Shown here piece by piece: positions 16,726 to 26,361 of a DNA stretch of 64,000 nt. The notes under the pieces are model-generated. The model did not search any database. It had not been told where the DNA came from and saw nothing but the letters and a program-made list of their open reading frames with translations. Where the stretch lies: the NCBI RefSeq assembly GCF_002250565.1, contig NZ_NMVJ01000007.1, positions 124,001 to 188,000 on the forward strand, in the 5' to 3' direction. Within the stretch, counting starts at the first letter, position 1; the number at the start of each line of letters is the position of its first letter. This DNA is from Parenemella sanctibonifatiensis. Lineage in GTDB: Bacteria > Actinomycetota > Actinomycetes > Propionibacteriales > Propionibacteriaceae. Position numbers and translations under genes: made by a program.

Positions 16726-17822
16726 GCGTCCGCCTGGGTCGGGTTGAAGCCCTCCGGCACCGGCCGCAGCTCGGGTGCCTCGGTGGTGAGCTCGATCGGT
16801 TCGGTGGCGGCCACCGAGTCCTGCAGCGCGAGCATCGCGTCGAGCACGTGGAAGGCAAGTTCGGCGCTGGCGCGGTGCGGCTGGTCCTCCCGGATCGACC
16901 GGATCATGTCGACCGCACCGACGCCGCGGCCGTTGCCGTTCGCCTCGGCCTCGATGGTCTCCGGATCCTTGCTCTCGGGGCGGTGGATCTCGATGGTGCC
17001 GCCGAAGCCGTTCGGGTCGGGGACCACGATGCTGGCTTCGGTGCCGCCGAACTCCAGCAGCCCGGCACGCCGGCGCGGCGAATCGAAGCTCAGCACCAAA
17101 GTCGCCGAAGCGCCGGAGGCAAACTCCAGTACCGCGTTGACGTTGGTGGGCACGGTCACCTCGAACTCGGTGCCGGCGCGGTCACCGGCGCGGACGGTGC
17201 GAATCGCACGCGCGCGGCCGCCCTCGGCGTACACCCGCTTGATGGAGCCGAGACCCCACACCAGCGAGGACAGGTGGTAGGGGCCGATGTCGAGGATCGG
17301 GCCGCCGCCGGCCTGGAACAGGAACTCGGGGCTGGGGTGCCACATGTCGGGGCCGGGCGACTGCATCATCGCGAGGCCGCTGATCATGGTGCCGAGGTCG
17401 CCTCCGTGGATCCGGCGCATCGCTTCCTGGATCGGCGAGCCGAGCACGGTGTCCGGGGCGCAACCGAGGCGCTTGCCCGTACGCCGGGCAGTCTCGATGA
17501 GCTTCTGCGCGCCCTCGCGGGACTCAGCCAGCGGCTTCTCCGACCAGACGTGCTTGCCGGCCTCCAAAGCGGAGGTGGTGACGTCGACGTGGGCCGCCGG
17601 GATGGTGAGGTTGATGATCAGGTCGACCTCGTCATCGGCGTACACGTCGTCGGCGCTGCCGGACTTGGGAACGTCGAAGGCCTCGGCCTGGGCGGCGGCG
17701 CGGTCGACGTCGAGGTCACCGATTCGGACCACCTCCACATCAGCGAAGGTCGGCAGGTTGGTGAGGTACTGGCGGGAGATGCTGCCGGCGCCGATGACGC
17801 CGACGCGGGTGATGTCAGTCAT
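16722..17822 (-). CDS. Gfo/Idh/MocA-family oxidoreductase
   Basis: 366-residue paralogue of the next gene. It has RVGVIGAGSISRQYLTNLPT at the nucleotide fold, DLIINLTIPAAHVDVTTSAL, GKHVWSEKPLAESREGAQKL with the EKP Lys, and PILDIGPYHLSSLVWGLG with the conserved Asp/His region. It probably oxidises a sugar, polyol or glycoside with NAD(P)+. The start follows the upstream stop by three nucleotides. Confidence 0.88.
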   Translation of the reverse strand: MTDITRVGVIGAGSISRQYLTNLPTFADVEVVRIGDLDVDRAAAQAEAFDVPKSGSADDVYADDEVDLIINLTIPAAHVDVTTSALEAGKHVWSEKPLAESREGAQKLIETARRTGKRLGCAPDTVLGSPIQEAMRRIHGGDLGTMISGLAMMQSPGPDMWHPSPEFLFQAGGGPILDIGPYHLSSLVWGLGSIKRVYAEGGRARAIRTVRAGDRAGTEFEVTVPTNVNAVLEFASGASATLVLSFDSPRRRAGLLEFGGTEASIVVPDPNGFGGTIEIHRPESKDPETIEAEANGNGRGVGAVDMIRSIREDQPHRASAELAFHVLDAMLALQDSVAATEPIELTTEAPELRPVPEGFNPTQADA

Positions 17823-17825
17823 GGA

Positions 17826-18548
17826 TCAACGCTCCTGGAGATAACGCAACGAGTCGACGGTGGCCTGCACCACGTCGCCGTCGCAGCTGTCGAACTCGAC
17901 CACCCAGATCTTGTCCTGGGAGGCGGACAGCAGGCTGTCGAGGTCCATCTGGCCCTGACCGAGCACGACATTGGCCTCGCCTCGCACCAGCGGGCCGTCC
18001 TTGACGTGCAGGTGGGTGATCTTGTCGCCGTACTGGGCAAGCACGTCGACCGGATCCGAGCCGCCGACCCGGGCCCAGTAGGTGTCCAACTCGAGCTTCA
18101 CGGCGTCGTCGAGCTGTGCGGCAAAGACGTCATAGGCCACCTCGCCGTCGATCTTGGCGGCGAACTCGAACTCGTGGTTGTGGTAGCCCACGCTGATGCC
18201 TTCGGGGGCCAGCTTCGCGGCAAGCTCGTTGAGCTGACCTGCCAGGTCGGCGACGTACGCCGCCTCGGTCCAGCGGTCCCGGTCGCTGGAGGGCACGAAG
18301 AGGTGCTTGGTGCCGAGCTGCTTGGCGCCGGCCACTGCCCCCTCCAGGTCAGCGAGCAGGCCACCGTGGCTGCTGGTCGCGGGCAGGTTGCGGGCCTGCA
18401 GCGGAGCAGCGAGCGTCGCGGCCCACTTCTCCACGCCAAACGGTTCGACCTCGTTGGCGCCGGCTTCGGCGATGCGATCCAGCGTCGGCTCAAGGGTGTC
18501 GGTCAAGTGGTCGCGCAGCGAATAGAGCTGCACACTCAGCGTCGTCAT
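17826..18548 (-). CDS. Sugar phosphate isomerase/epimerase, first gene of the operon
   Basis: 240-residue TIM barrel of the IolE/xylose-isomerase-like type: MTTLSVQLYSLRD, ISVGYHNHEFEFAAK, KLELDTYWARVGG, ITHLHVKDGP and VVEFDSCDGD supply the probable metal-binding Glu, Asp, His and Glu. ATG 18548 is chosen over a TTG 12 nt upstream. It heads the operon running to 14643. The promoter must lie in 18549-18690; no regulator gene is adjacent. Confidence 0.85.
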   Translation of the reverse strand: MTTLSVQLYSLRDHLTDTLEPTLDRIAEAGANEVEPFGVEKWAATLAAPLQARNLPATSSHGGLLADLEGAVAGAKQLGTKHLFVPSSDRDRWTEAAYVADLAGQLNELAAKLAPEGISVGYHNHEFEFAAKIDGEVAYDVFAAQLDDAVKLELDTYWARVGGSDPVDVLAQYGDKITHLHVKDGPLVRGEANVVLGQGQMDLDSLLSASQDKIWVVEFDSCDGDVVQATVDSLRYLQER

Positions 18549-18689
18549 GCCCAAAGCCAATCACAACCGGCCGACCGCTGGGCATCGGGTGGGTCACAAA
18601 GTGAACGATTACTGTGGGGAGTCTCCTCGATCCGGCAGCGTGGCGCGCCTGTGCCGGGGGCGACACAACCGCATCACACCGGGTTGAAT

Positions 18690-19430
18690 GTGGCTGTGGA
18701 GGATCTCAGCCAGCTGTTTCGCGCCATCGACCTGATGGGAGTCGTGCTCAACGGCTTCCTCGGTGGCGCGATCGCTCGGCGGAACCGGTTCGACATCGTC
18801 GGATTCGGGATCCTCGCCATCGTCTCAGCGCTGGGCGGCGGCGCACTGCGCGACATGCTCCTCAACACCCTCCCGGTGGCGCTGACCGATCCCGCCTATC
18901 TGCTGTGCGCGCTCATCGGTGCCGTGCTGGCGTACCTGATCGTCCCCCAGGGCCGGGTCTGGCGCGGCATCACCGGGCTGGCCGACGGGATGGTGCTCGG
19001 CGCGTGGGCGACCACCGGCACCACCAAGGCGCTCGCCGCGGGACTGGACTGGCTGCCCTCGATGCTGCTGGGCCTGACCACAGCGGTCGGTGGCGGCATG
19101 ATCCGCGATGTCGCCGTCGGCAATGTGCCGGCGGTCTTCGGCGGCAACAATCTGTACGCCACCCCCGCCCTGGTGGCCTCCGGCGGCGTCCTCATCGCGA
19201 ATGCACTGGGCATGCCACCGGACTGGCTGATGGTGCTGGGCGTCGGTCTGGGCCTGAGCATCACCGGCGCCAGCCGGCTGTGGCGGATCCGGCTGCCCCA
19301 ACACGACGACCAAGACCTGCTGCGGCTCAGCCCTTCCCAACTCAAGGCGCTGGTCCGGCGGGCCGAACGGATCGGCCGCAAACAGGCTCGGCAGAACACC
19401 TCCGATGAGGACTCGCAACGCCAGCATTAG
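18690..19430 (+). CDS. Trimeric intracellular cation (TRIC)-type channel family protein
   Basis: About 246 residues, roughly seven membrane helices in two homologous halves. The duplicated glycine motifs GGGALRDMLLN (first half) and GGGMIRDVAVGNVPAVFGGN (second half) identify the UPF0126/TRIC family, thought to conduct monovalent cations across the inner membrane. The hydrophilic tail after residue 205 is rich in Arg, Gln and Asp. GTG 18690, GTG 18696 or TTG 18684 could each be the start; none has a strong ribosome site. Confidence 0.85.
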   Translation: MAVEDLSQLFRAIDLMGVVLNGFLGGAIARRNRFDIVGFGILAIVSALGGGALRDMLLNTLPVALTDPAYLLCALIGAVLAYLIVPQGRVWRGITGLADGMVLGAWATTGTTKALAAGLDWLPSMLLGLTTAVGGGMIRDVAVGNVPAVFGGNNLYATPALVASGGVLIANALGMPPDWLMVLGVGLGLSITGASRLWRIRLPQHDDQDLLRLSPSQLKALVRRAERIGRKQARQNTSDEDSQRQH

Positions 19431-19506
19431 GGCGATCGACACTACCGACCGGCCCACCAAGCGGCCCTGGCGGCGCCGTCGAGATGGAAGCCACGGTCGT
19501 GCCGCC

Positions 19507-21246
19507 TCAGCCGCGCGGGAGGTTGCGCAGATTCGACCGAGCCATCGACACGACCTCACCCGAGCCGCCGCCCATCACCGTCCTGGTCATGGCGGTGATG
19601 AAGCCGACGACCTGGTCGGCGGAGATCTTGGGCGGCAAGGACAGTGCGTTCGGGTCGGTGACGACCTCGATCACCTCGGGCTGGTCGCTGGCGAACGCCT
19701 TCTCCATGACGCCGGGCAGGTCCCTCGCCTTCTCGACCCGGTGGCTGGAGATCCCCATCGCGCCGGCGATCGCGGCGTAGTCGAAGTCCGGGGTGTCAGT
19801 GGCGTGATCCGGCATCCCCTCCACCAGCATCTCGAGCTTGACCATGCCGAGGGTGGAGTTGTTGAAGACCACCACCTTGACCGGCAGGCCGACCGACTTG
19901 AGCGTCAGCAGCTCGCCGAGCAGCATCGACAGGCCGCCGTCTCCGGCCATGGCAACGACCTGTCGGCCGGGCTCGGCGTACGCCGCCCCGATGGCCTGAG
20001 GCAGCGCGTTCGCCATCGATCCGTGCAGGAAGGACCCGAGCAGCCGGCGTCGGCCGTTAGGGGTGATGTAGCGGGCCTGCCACACATTGCACATGCCCGT
20101 GTCTGCGGTGACGATCGCGTCGTCAGCGGCGTACTCATCCAGCACCGCGGCGACGTACTCGGGGTGGATCGGCACCATCTTCTCGACCTTGCGTGTGTAC
20201 GCCCCGACGCCCTTGTCCATCACCTTGTGGTGTTTGGCGAGCATCTTGTCGAGGAAGCGGCTGCTGCGCTTGGCCTTGACCAGCGGCAGCAGCGCCTGCA
20301 CGGTGGGCAGGACGTCGCCGTGGACGGGGTGGTCGACGACCGTACGCCGGCCAATGTTCTGCGCGGCGCGGTCCACCTGAGCCGTGGCGGTGTCGGGAAG
20401 GAACTGGTCATAGGGGAAGTCGGTGCCGAGCAGGAGCAGCAGGTCGGCATCCTCCATGCCCTCGGCGGCCGCACCGTACCCCAGCAGGCCGGTCATGCCG
20501 ACGTCATAGGGATTGTCGTACTGAATGAACTCCTTGCCGCGTAGGGAGTGGCCGATCGGTGCCTTGATCCGCTCCGCCAACTCGATCACCTCGTCATGCG
20601 CGCCACGCACGCCCGCGCCGGCGAAGATGGCGACCCGCTTGGCGGCGTTGATCGCTGCGGCCAGCTCCTCCACGGAAGCTGGGTCGGGCACCACCTGGGC
20701 CGGCCGGATCCGCGGCAGCGCCCTAGACTCGTCCACCTCCAGTTCCGCGATGTCTCCGGGCAGAGTGATCACCGAGACGCCCTGCTCGCCCATCGCGTGA
20801 CGGATGGCGGAGTCGATGACGCGCGGACCCTGCTTGGCCGTCGAGATCAGTTCCGAATAGACCGAGCACTCGTTGAACAGCCGATCCGGGTGGGTCTCCT
20901 GGAAGAAGCTCTGGCCGATCTGGGGGCTGGGGATGTGGCTGGCGATGGCGAGCACGGGGGCGCCGGAACGGTTGGCGTCGTAGAGGCCGTTGATGAGGTG
21001 GAGGTTGCCGGGGCCGCAGGAGCCGGCGCAAACCGCGAGTTCACCGGTGACCTGGGCCTCCGCGCCAGCCGCGAATGCCGCAGCCTCCTCGTGGCGGACG
21101 TGGACCCAGTCGATGCCGCCCTTGGCCGAGCCGCCCGTACGCCGGACGGCATCGACCACCGGGTTGAGGGAGTCACCGACAATCCCATAGATGCGGCGGA
21201 CGCCGCACTGCTGGAGCTGAGTGACGAGCTGGTCTGCAAGGTTCAT
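19507..21246 (-). CDS. poxB: Pyruvate dehydrogenase (quinone), ThDP-dependent
   Basis: 579-residue enzyme of the POX/acetolactate-synthase family, predicted to oxidise pyruvate to acetate and CO2 with electrons passing to membrane quinone. The N-terminal pyrimidine domain has GVRRIYGIVGDSLNPVVDAV and the catalytic Glu in VRHEEAAAFAAGAEA. The FAD domain follows (VAIFAGAGVRGAHDEVIELA). The C-terminal domain has the ThDP motif AMAGDGGLSMLLGEL through VVFNNS. The start has AGGAG upstream. FAD use is family knowledge and acetate as product is inferred. Confidence 0.88.
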   Translation of the reverse strand: MNLADQLVTQLQQCGVRRIYGIVGDSLNPVVDAVRRTGGSAKGGIDWVHVRHEEAAAFAAGAEAQVTGELAVCAGSCGPGNLHLINGLYDANRSGAPVLAIASHIPSPQIGQSFFQETHPDRLFNECSVYSELISTAKQGPRVIDSAIRHAMGEQGVSVITLPGDIAELEVDESRALPRIRPAQVVPDPASVEELAAAINAAKRVAIFAGAGVRGAHDEVIELAERIKAPIGHSLRGKEFIQYDNPYDVGMTGLLGYGAAAEGMEDADLLLLLGTDFPYDQFLPDTATAQVDRAAQNIGRRTVVDHPVHGDVLPTVQALLPLVKAKRSSRFLDKMLAKHHKVMDKGVGAYTRKVEKMVPIHPEYVAAVLDEYAADDAIVTADTGMCNVWQARYITPNGRRRLLGSFLHGSMANALPQAIGAAYAEPGRQVVAMAGDGGLSMLLGELLTLKSVGLPVKVVVFNNSTLGMVKLEMLVEGMPDHATDTPDFDYAAIAGAMGISSHRVEKARDLPGVMEKAFASDQPEVIEVVTDPNALSLPPKISADQVVGFITAMTRTVMGGGSGEVVSMARSNLRNLPRG

Positions 21247-21483
21247 GGCCTACTCCTGACACGTGGATGCTGCCGACGCTTCGGTGTCCCCACCCTAAGT
21301 CGGGCGGAGGGGGAGTGGAGCCAGTGGGTGTGTCCTGCGGGGGTCGCTCGGGCTCTCGGCCCGAGCCTGAAGAAGGTTCGGCCGCGCAGGGGACTGATGC
21401 ACGATCAGGTGTCAGTTGGGTTTAGGCCGCCAGGCTGACGAGGCACTAGCACGCCCATCCGGTTCGCTCAGGCAGCCTCAGTC

Positions 21484-24400
21484 TCATCGTCTGCGAGCAC
21501 GTTTGAACAGCACCCCTGCAGCTCCGATCATCAGCAGCGCAGCTGCCACCACCCCACCGGTGACCGAAGAGCCGGTATCTGGAAGTCGGCCATCATCCCC
21601 CGGTGGTGGCGGTCCGGCTGTCGGCCCCGGGGTCGGTTCCGAGGTGGGCGTCGGTTGTGAAGTGGGGTCCAGCGTCGGCATCGGTTCCGGCGTCGGCGTC
21701 GGCTCCGGTGTCGGCGTAGGCGTGGGTTCCGACGTCGGCGCCGGAGTTGGTTCCGGCGTGGGCGTGGGCATCGGTGCCGGCGTCGGCGTGGGGTCCGGCG
21801 TGGGCGTGGGCGTCGGTTCCGGCGTCGGCGTCGGCTCGGGCGTCGGCGTGGGCGTCGGAGTCGGCGTGGGCGCCGGCGTCGGCGTGGGTTCCGGTGTTGG
21901 TTCCGGCGTCGGCGTGGGTTCCGGCGTCGGCGTAGGCGTAGGGGTGGGTTCCGGAGTCGGTGTGGGTTCCGGCGTCGGCTTAGGCGTAGGGGTGGGTTCC
22001 GGAGTCGGTGTGGGTTCAGCCTTCACCAGCCCAAAATTCACCTCCTCCTGTACCCCGTTCTGCGGCAGCTCGATCGGACCCGAAACGCCCGAGTCGTGTT
22101 CGGGGTTGGTCCAGGATTGGGTGATCTCGTCCCACGGCGAGGCTAGGGTGATGACCACCTGATAGTCCCCGGGCCGCAGATTCAGGAACTCGTAGTGCCC
22201 CTGCTCATCGGTTGAGGTGCTGTTGAGCGTATTCCCCGAGCTGTCACGCAGTTCTACTCGGTACTCGGGAATACCGCTCTCGCCCGGACCTAGGTCCCGG
22301 TCCCGGTCCGCGTCACCATAGACCGTTCCGGTAATCATCCCAGCCACAACACGGGTGGTGACCGGTGCCGATTGGGGCACCGCCTCACCCAGCCGTTCCG
22401 CGCGACCCTGGGACAACTGGTTCACATAGCGGTCATCTCGCTGGTTCCCCTCAGTGTGGAAGGTCAAGGTGAAGCTTTGGCTCAACTGCGAGGTGAACTC
22501 TCCTGTGGTGAATCGCAACGCGGTGGTGTCGCCCACCGCGTTCGGGCAACCGGAGGTACCAAATTCGCTGGGGTCACACCACTGGGTCGACCCACCCTCC
22601 TGATTGCTGGCAGCGGCTGGATCCGAGTCAATACTCCCGGGGTCGGCAGCGGTGTACTCAACGCTGGTGGCATCGGGACGGGCGGTATCGCGCTCCACCG
22701 AGGCCAGCGGCCGGCTGCCGTGGAAACTCGTCCCCCGGCCATCACCGTTCCACGGCAGAACGTCGATGAACTGGATTCGTCCCAGATTCTGCTCGGTGTA
22801 ATTCGACCAACGGACCGCGTGACGGAAGGAGTCACCGGGGTGGATCACTGGGTCCACGACCGACTTGGAGGCGGTCACAACGGCCACCTTGGGAATGGTG
22901 AAACTGTGCTCACCCACATCTCTGGGGGTGGTCCGGTAGTAGTCCTCCGAATCCGGAACGGTGAGTTCCACCCGATTGCTGAAGCTGTCCCCGGGATCGG
23001 TATCGCTGGGGGTGTCAGCCCGGTAGGTGATCGCCGACCCCCACACGGCGATCGGGTCCTGGGTTCCGTCCTCAGATTTCGGATTCTGCTGGGCCAACCA
23101 TTCATCGAACGTCACGGTGCGTTCCAAGTAGCTGTCGCCGGGACCACAGTCACTGCTGGATTCCGGGACCGACACATACCGGGTATTCGGCGAGGTCGGT
23201 TCCACCTGGCTCAGACAACGGTCGACATACACCCGGGTGGTGACCGTGCGCGACGGATCACCCAACAGGTCACTGGTGCTGACGTACACGTTGCCGCCAG
23301 CACGCAACTCCACCGTCTGCGGACCCGCGCTGACCGGTTTGGTAACAGCCCCTTCAGCACGGTGCACACCCACCGCGCTCTTGACCACGTGGATCACCGA
23401 CGAGTCGTGGATCGGCCACGTCGGGGCCTCGACGGTGCTGTCAGCTGTGACGCCCATCCAGTTGGTGGTCTCATTGACCTTTTCGGCGTAGTTCTCCGGC
23501 TCATTGCCCATCTTCGGGATGTAGACGAAGAAGTCATCCCGCAACCGGTCCTGCCCCGGGAAGACCACCATCACGCCCGCAATATCGGGCTCGGCGGGCC
23601 GGGTGGTGCTCCACCCGGACACATCATCGCGCGGTGAACCACACTCCGGCGCTTCAGCGGGATCCTGCGGTGTCAGATCGCGGGTGGTGTAGTAGACCTC
23701 CGCGCCGGGGTAGAAATCGGTGACCGGCTGCAGCGTGCGTGAATAGCCGCGAGCCCCGCTGACCGATTCCGCGGCCACGTAGGTGTTGGCGGCATTGCTG
23801 GCTTTGCTGAAGCGCTGGGTTCCGGGGACCCACACATCGCACACAGCCAGATCCTTGGTGCTGTTCAGCGTCCCCGGCGAGAGCTGCAGTCGCGTGGTCG
23901 CTGGCCAACCCACGCCCCAGGAGCCTTCATGGTGGGCCATGACGGCCGGGCTGTACTCCTGCCCGTCAACGGTCAACGGGTGGCCCTGATCACGCTTGGC
24001 CCACACCCCGGATCCATCCATCTTGTTGTAGGTCAAGGTGGCGCAGTTGTTGTTCGCCATCGTGCGCCCACGAATGGTTCCTGGCTGCACATTCGCCGTG
24101 GTCGTGGTGCAGGCCAGCTCGTTGCCCGGATCCGGGGCACCGTTGAAGGCGGGGAAGCCCCCGCGTGAGGTGACCGACCCCAATGGGTCCGCCCGCATGA
24201 CGATCGGAGAACGACCACTGGGGATGACCTCATAGGGCACCAGCGCCCGCACCTGATCCGTCACCGCGGTGGTGTCCACATAAGGCATGCCATCGGCTCC
24301 GTACTCGGCCGGCACCGGGTCGCCACCGTTGATGGAGAAGTACACCCCCGCCCAAGCATGTCGCAGACTGACCCGCAGTCCTGTGGAATCGGGGTCGATC

Positions 24401-25317
24401 TTGTAGTCATAACCCTTGTTCCGCGCATAGCCCGGGAAGATGGCGGTACCAGCGCTCCCATTGCCCCGCTCGTACTGGACGCCCAGACTGAAACCTTGGT
24501 AGCGATTCCCCTCAATCTGTGTGTTGAAGGCATCCGCGGTCATCGCATCAGTCATCGAGTCAAAACGGCTCCCACCCACAGTGGTCAAGGTCTTGTCCGC
24601 CTCGGCAACCCCGCTGACCTGGCCACTGCGCGCAGTGACCGAGGTGGTGTACGTAGCTGGAGCCGACAAGTAGTCGTCGCCCCAGGGGCCATTGCCCTGC
24701 GCCGTGTGCGCCTCCAGCATGAAGTACCCCGACGCCAATTGCTGCGGCTTGAAGTTCAACACTGCTCGAGCAGTGGGCGAGCCAGCGCGAACGTCAGGAT
24801 TGAAGGGCTGGTCGGTACTGCCGGTCCACGGCAGACTCGCGCTGCCTTCAACACCGCCCCACTGGTAGCGCAACGGCAGATTCGACGGCGAAACATCGAT
24901 GAGACTGCCGGCCTGCAAAGTGACCGGCATGGCTTCGTCCCCAGTGACGATGCTCCAGTCCACCCGCCACGCCGACCGGTCCCCGATGCACATGAAGTCA
25001 TCGTCAGCACTGTCGTCCCCAGGGGCATATCCATTCGCCGAGTTGACGTAACAGGCACTCGTCGAACCATGACCGGTTCCGGTGGCGACCCGGGAAACCG
25101 ACCAAGTGAACACGTTCCCGGCCCCATCGGTGATCGTCTGCGCCTGCCCAGCTGCTGACGACGCCAGCCCGGGGCCGGATGAATCCACCGCGGAGACGGA
25201 CTCGCGATCACGGGCAGCCGTCCCGTCCGCCGCAACCGCCAACCCAGGAACCGCCACAGTCGCCACCACAGCAAGGGCAACCAACAAACTCCAGAACCGA
25301 CGCAAAACTGAGGCCAT
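21484..25317 (-). CDS. LPXTG-anchored surface protein with SdrD-like domain and Pro-Thr stalk
   Basis: 1277-residue cell-wall protein. Signal peptide residues 1-30 ([20 protein letters not shown], then AVA). A long extracellular region follows without a family I know, containing DUF11-like stretches ([20 protein letters not shown]). An SdrD/Cna-B-like domain at about 1000-1075 contains [20 protein letters not shown] and [17 protein letters not shown]. The stalk at about 1100-1238 is Pro-Thr-Glu repeats, then LPDTG at about 1245, a membrane helix and RARRR. Sortase attachment is expected. ATG 25317 has GGAG upstream. It is likely an adhesin, with expression possibly altered by the upstream hexanucleotide tract. 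Confidence 0.85.
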   Translation of the reverse strand: MASVLRRFWSLLVALAVVATVAVPGLAVAADGTAARDRESVSAVDSSGPGLASSAAGQAQTITDGAGNVFTWSVSRVATGTGHGSTSACYVNSANGYAPGDDSADDDFMCIGDRSAWRVDWSIVTGDEAMPVTLQAGSLIDVSPSNLPLRYQWGGVEGSASLPWTGSTDQPFNPDVRAGSPTARAVLNFKPQQLASGYFMLEAHTAQGNGPWGDDYLSAPATYTTSVTARSGQVSGVAEADKTLTTVGGSRFDSMTDAMTADAFNTQIEGNRYQGFSLGVQYERGNGSAGTAIFPGYARNKGYDYKIDPDSTGLRVSLRHAWAGVYFSINGGDPVPAEYGADGMPYVDTTAVTDQVRALVPYEVIPSGRSPIVMRADPLGSVTSRGGFPAFNGAPDPGNELACTTTTANVQPGTIRGRTMANNNCATLTYNKMDGSGVWAKRDQGHPLTVDGQEYSPAVMAHHEGSWGVGWPATTRLQLSPGTLNSTKDLAVCDVWVPGTQRFSKASNAANTYVAAESVSGARGYSRTLQPVTDFYPGAEVYYTTRDLTPQDPAEAPECGSPRDDVSGWSTTRPAEPDIAGVMVVFPGQDRLRDDFFVYIPKMGNEPENYAEKVNETTNWMGVTADSTVEAPTWPIHDSSVIHVVKSAVGVHRAEGAVTKPVSAGPQTVELRAGGNVYVSTSDLLGDPSRTVTTRVYVDRCLSQVEPTSPNTRYVSVPESSSDCGPGDSYLERTVTFDEWLAQQNPKSEDGTQDPIAVWGSAITYRADTPSDTDPGDSFSNRVELTVPDSEDYYRTTPRDVGEHSFTIPKVAVVTASKSVVDPVIHPGDSFRHAVRWSNYTEQNLGRIQFIDVLPWNGDGRGTSFHGSRPLASVERDTARPDATSVEYTAADPGSIDSDPAAASNQEGGSTQWCDPSEFGTSGCPNAVGDTTALRFTTGEFTSQLSQSFTLTFHTEGNQRDDRYVNQLSQGRAERLGEAVPQSAPVTTRVVAGMITGTVYGDADRDRDLGPGESGIPEYRVELRDSSGNTLNSTSTDEQGHYEFLNLRPGDYQVVITLASPWDEITQSWTNPEHDSGVSGPIELPQNGVQEEVNFGLVKAEPTPTPEPTPTPKPTPEPTPTPEPTPTPTPTPEPTPTPEPTPEPTPTPAPTPTPTPTPTPEPTPTPEPTPTPTPDPTPTPAPMPTPTPEPTPAPTSEPTPTPTPEPTPTPEPMPTLDPTSQPTPTSEPTPGPTAGPPPPGDDGRLPDTGSSVTGGVVAAALLMIGAAGVLFKRARRR
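21601..22016 (-). repeat. Pro-Thr codon repeat encoding the wall-spanning stalk
   Basis: About 416 nt of imperfect short tandem repeats (on the plus strand GGCGTCGG, GGCGTGGG and GGTTCCGG units) encoding alternating PTPEPTP, PTPTP and related units in the surface protein. Such tracts span the peptidoglycan in sortase-anchored proteins and change length by slippage or recombination. The mirror-frame translation, a Gly-Val-Ser repeat on the plus strand, is not a gene. Confidence 0.85.
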
Positions 25318-25377
25318 CAGAACTCCGATCAACTGGTCAATCTCACCGGCATCACCAGCCACGCCGGCCTGCTTCAA

Positions 25378-25497
25378 GCGAAAGCGAAAGCGAAAGCGAA
25401 AGCGAAAGCGAAAGCGAAAGCGAAAGCGAAAGCGAAAGCGAAAGCGAAAGCGAAAGCGAAAGCGAAAGCGAAAGCGAAAGCGAAAGCGAAAGCGAAA
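25378..25497. repeat. (GCGAAA)20 hexanucleotide tract in the surface-protein leader
   Basis: Twenty uninterrupted copies of GCGAAA (TTTCGC on the coding strand), 61 nt upstream of the surface-protein ATG and immediately downstream of its -10 box. It lies in the predicted untranslated leader: an in-frame TAA sits just before the tract and no ATG lies inside it. Perfect microsatellites of this length mutate by slippage, so leader length and expression may vary between cells. Confidence 0.95.
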
Positions 25498-25499
25498 AT

Positions 25500-25529
25500 A
25501 TTATAACGTTTCGCTCAGCAATTAGTCAA
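25500..25529 (-). promoter_or_regulatory. Near-consensus promoter of the surface-protein gene
   Basis: On the minus strand TTGACT (25529-25524), an 18-nt spacer and TATAAT (25505-25500). This is an almost perfect housekeeping sigma promoter in an AT-rich island, unlike the weak boxes elsewhere in the window. Transcription would start at about 25493, inside the first units of the hexanucleotide tract. Confidence 0.8.
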
Positions 25530-26361
25530 AACAGCGACGTGCCTCAGCTTCTTTGAGCGCGGCGTACCCGGCTAGGTGTACTCGGCCGGGAGGTTGGTGA
25601 CACCACGGATGGGTGTTTGACGTAAGCGAAGACCTCCGGGTGCGGTGGGTGATGTCTAAGTCGCCTACCGACCGGAGGTCTTCATGTCCCACCGTAATGC
25701 CCGGCTCATCGTGCGCGGTCGTGAACTGCTCGTCGAGCGGGTCTGCGAGCAGGGGTGGGCCGTGGCCCACGCCGCCCAAGCCCAGGACGGCCGGCTCGGT
25801 GCTGGGCGTGGGCATGGCGGGTTCTCCTTCGGTCTGCGATGAGGTGGCCCGGCGTCGCAGCCGGGCTGGAAGCCGGTGCGGGGGTGGGGGCAGCTCTCCC
25901 CCGCGGCGCCGCTTCGTGGCGGCCACAGCCGCGGCGATCGCTTCCCCACACCAGATGCTGTCGGTGCTCCGCTGATCGGCCTCGGCATCGGCGGCGATGG
26001 CCTCGTGCATGGCCGCGACGGTCGCGGCCGCGATGGGGTAGATCCGCGAGACACCGCGCCCGGTGCGGCTGCTGGGGTCGCGGGCGAAGGCGGCCCGCTC
26101 CTGGGGTGTGCGAGCTGCGTGCTGATCCATGGCCTCACTGATCCACGCTCGAATGGTGTCGTGGGGCCCGCCATCTTGGAAGTCGGCGAGGAAGGACGCG
26201 CGAGCGTCATCCCACTCCGCGCCACGGGAGTAGACACCCACTCGGGCGGTGCCCAGGGCTGGGGCGGGGTTGTCGCCGTGGTGCGTCGGGGACGCTCCCC
26301 CAGGAACCCGTACAGGTGGGTTTAAGGGCTTCGGGCTTCCGGGGTTACTGGTTGCCTTCAT
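25522..26361 (-). CDS. Plasmid-type hypothetical protein, 3' end chimeric
   Basis: A 279-residue frame. The first ~190 residues look genuine: ARVGVYSRGAEWDDARASFL, GPHDTIRAWISEAMDQHAAR, SRIYPIAAATVAAMHEAIAA, EAIAAAVAATKRRRGG. Its start overlaps the end of the RHH gene, as in plasmid par operons. From about 25800 the frame reads backwards through the IS481 fragment, so the tail is artificial. A separate start (ATG 25815, MPTPSTEPAV) preceded by AAGGAG suggests a further plasmid gene was cut off there by the insertion. Function unknown; possibly partition or replication related. Confidence 0.5.
   Translation of the reverse strand: MKATSNPGSPKPLNPPVRVPGGASPTHHGDNPAPALGTARVGVYSRGAEWDDARASFLADFQDGGPHDTIRAWISEAMDQHAARTPQERAAFARDPSSRTGRGVSRIYPIAAATVAAMHEAIAADAEADQRSTDSIWCGEAIAAAVAATKRRRGGELPPPPHRLPARLRRRATSSQTEGEPAMPTPSTEPAVLGLGGVGHGPPLLADPLDEQFTTAHDEPGITVGHEDLRSVGDLDITHRTRRSSLTSNTHPWCHQPPGRVHLAGYAALKEAEARRCFD
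25598..25785 (+). mobile_element. IS481-family insertion-sequence remnant (left end)
   Basis: The stretch GACACCACGGATGGGTGTTT from about 25601, a GAAGACCTCCGG leader and the ATG at 25684 resemble the left end of actinobacterial IS481 elements. The transposase start reads MSHRNARLIVRGRELLVERV then CEQGWAVAHAAQAQ, after which similarity stops at about 25785, where plasmid-type sequence begins. The right part of the element is missing. Boundaries are approximate. Confidence 0.7.
25684..25785 (+). pseudogene. Truncated IS481 transposase N-terminus
   Basis: Only about 34 codons of the N-terminal helix-turn-helix region of an IS481 DDE transposase remain. The reading frame runs on into sequence belonging to the opposite-strand plasmid genes and loses all resemblance. 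The catalytic core is absent, so the fragment is inactive. Confidence 0.7.

Noticed and set aside
16605-18680. Long plus-strand extension upstream of the TRIC channel
   Set aside because: It is the mirror of the sugar operon genes. The channel's own sequence begins only near 18684-18696.
21416-22162. Gly-Val-Ser repeat protein on the plus strand
   Set aside because: It is the reverse reading of the Pro-Thr stalk of the surface protein, which has a signal peptide and sorting signal.
25082-25556. Lys-Arg and Ser-Glu repeat proteins on the plus strand
   Set aside because: They arise from reading the GCGAAA tract in other frames. No other coding features support them.
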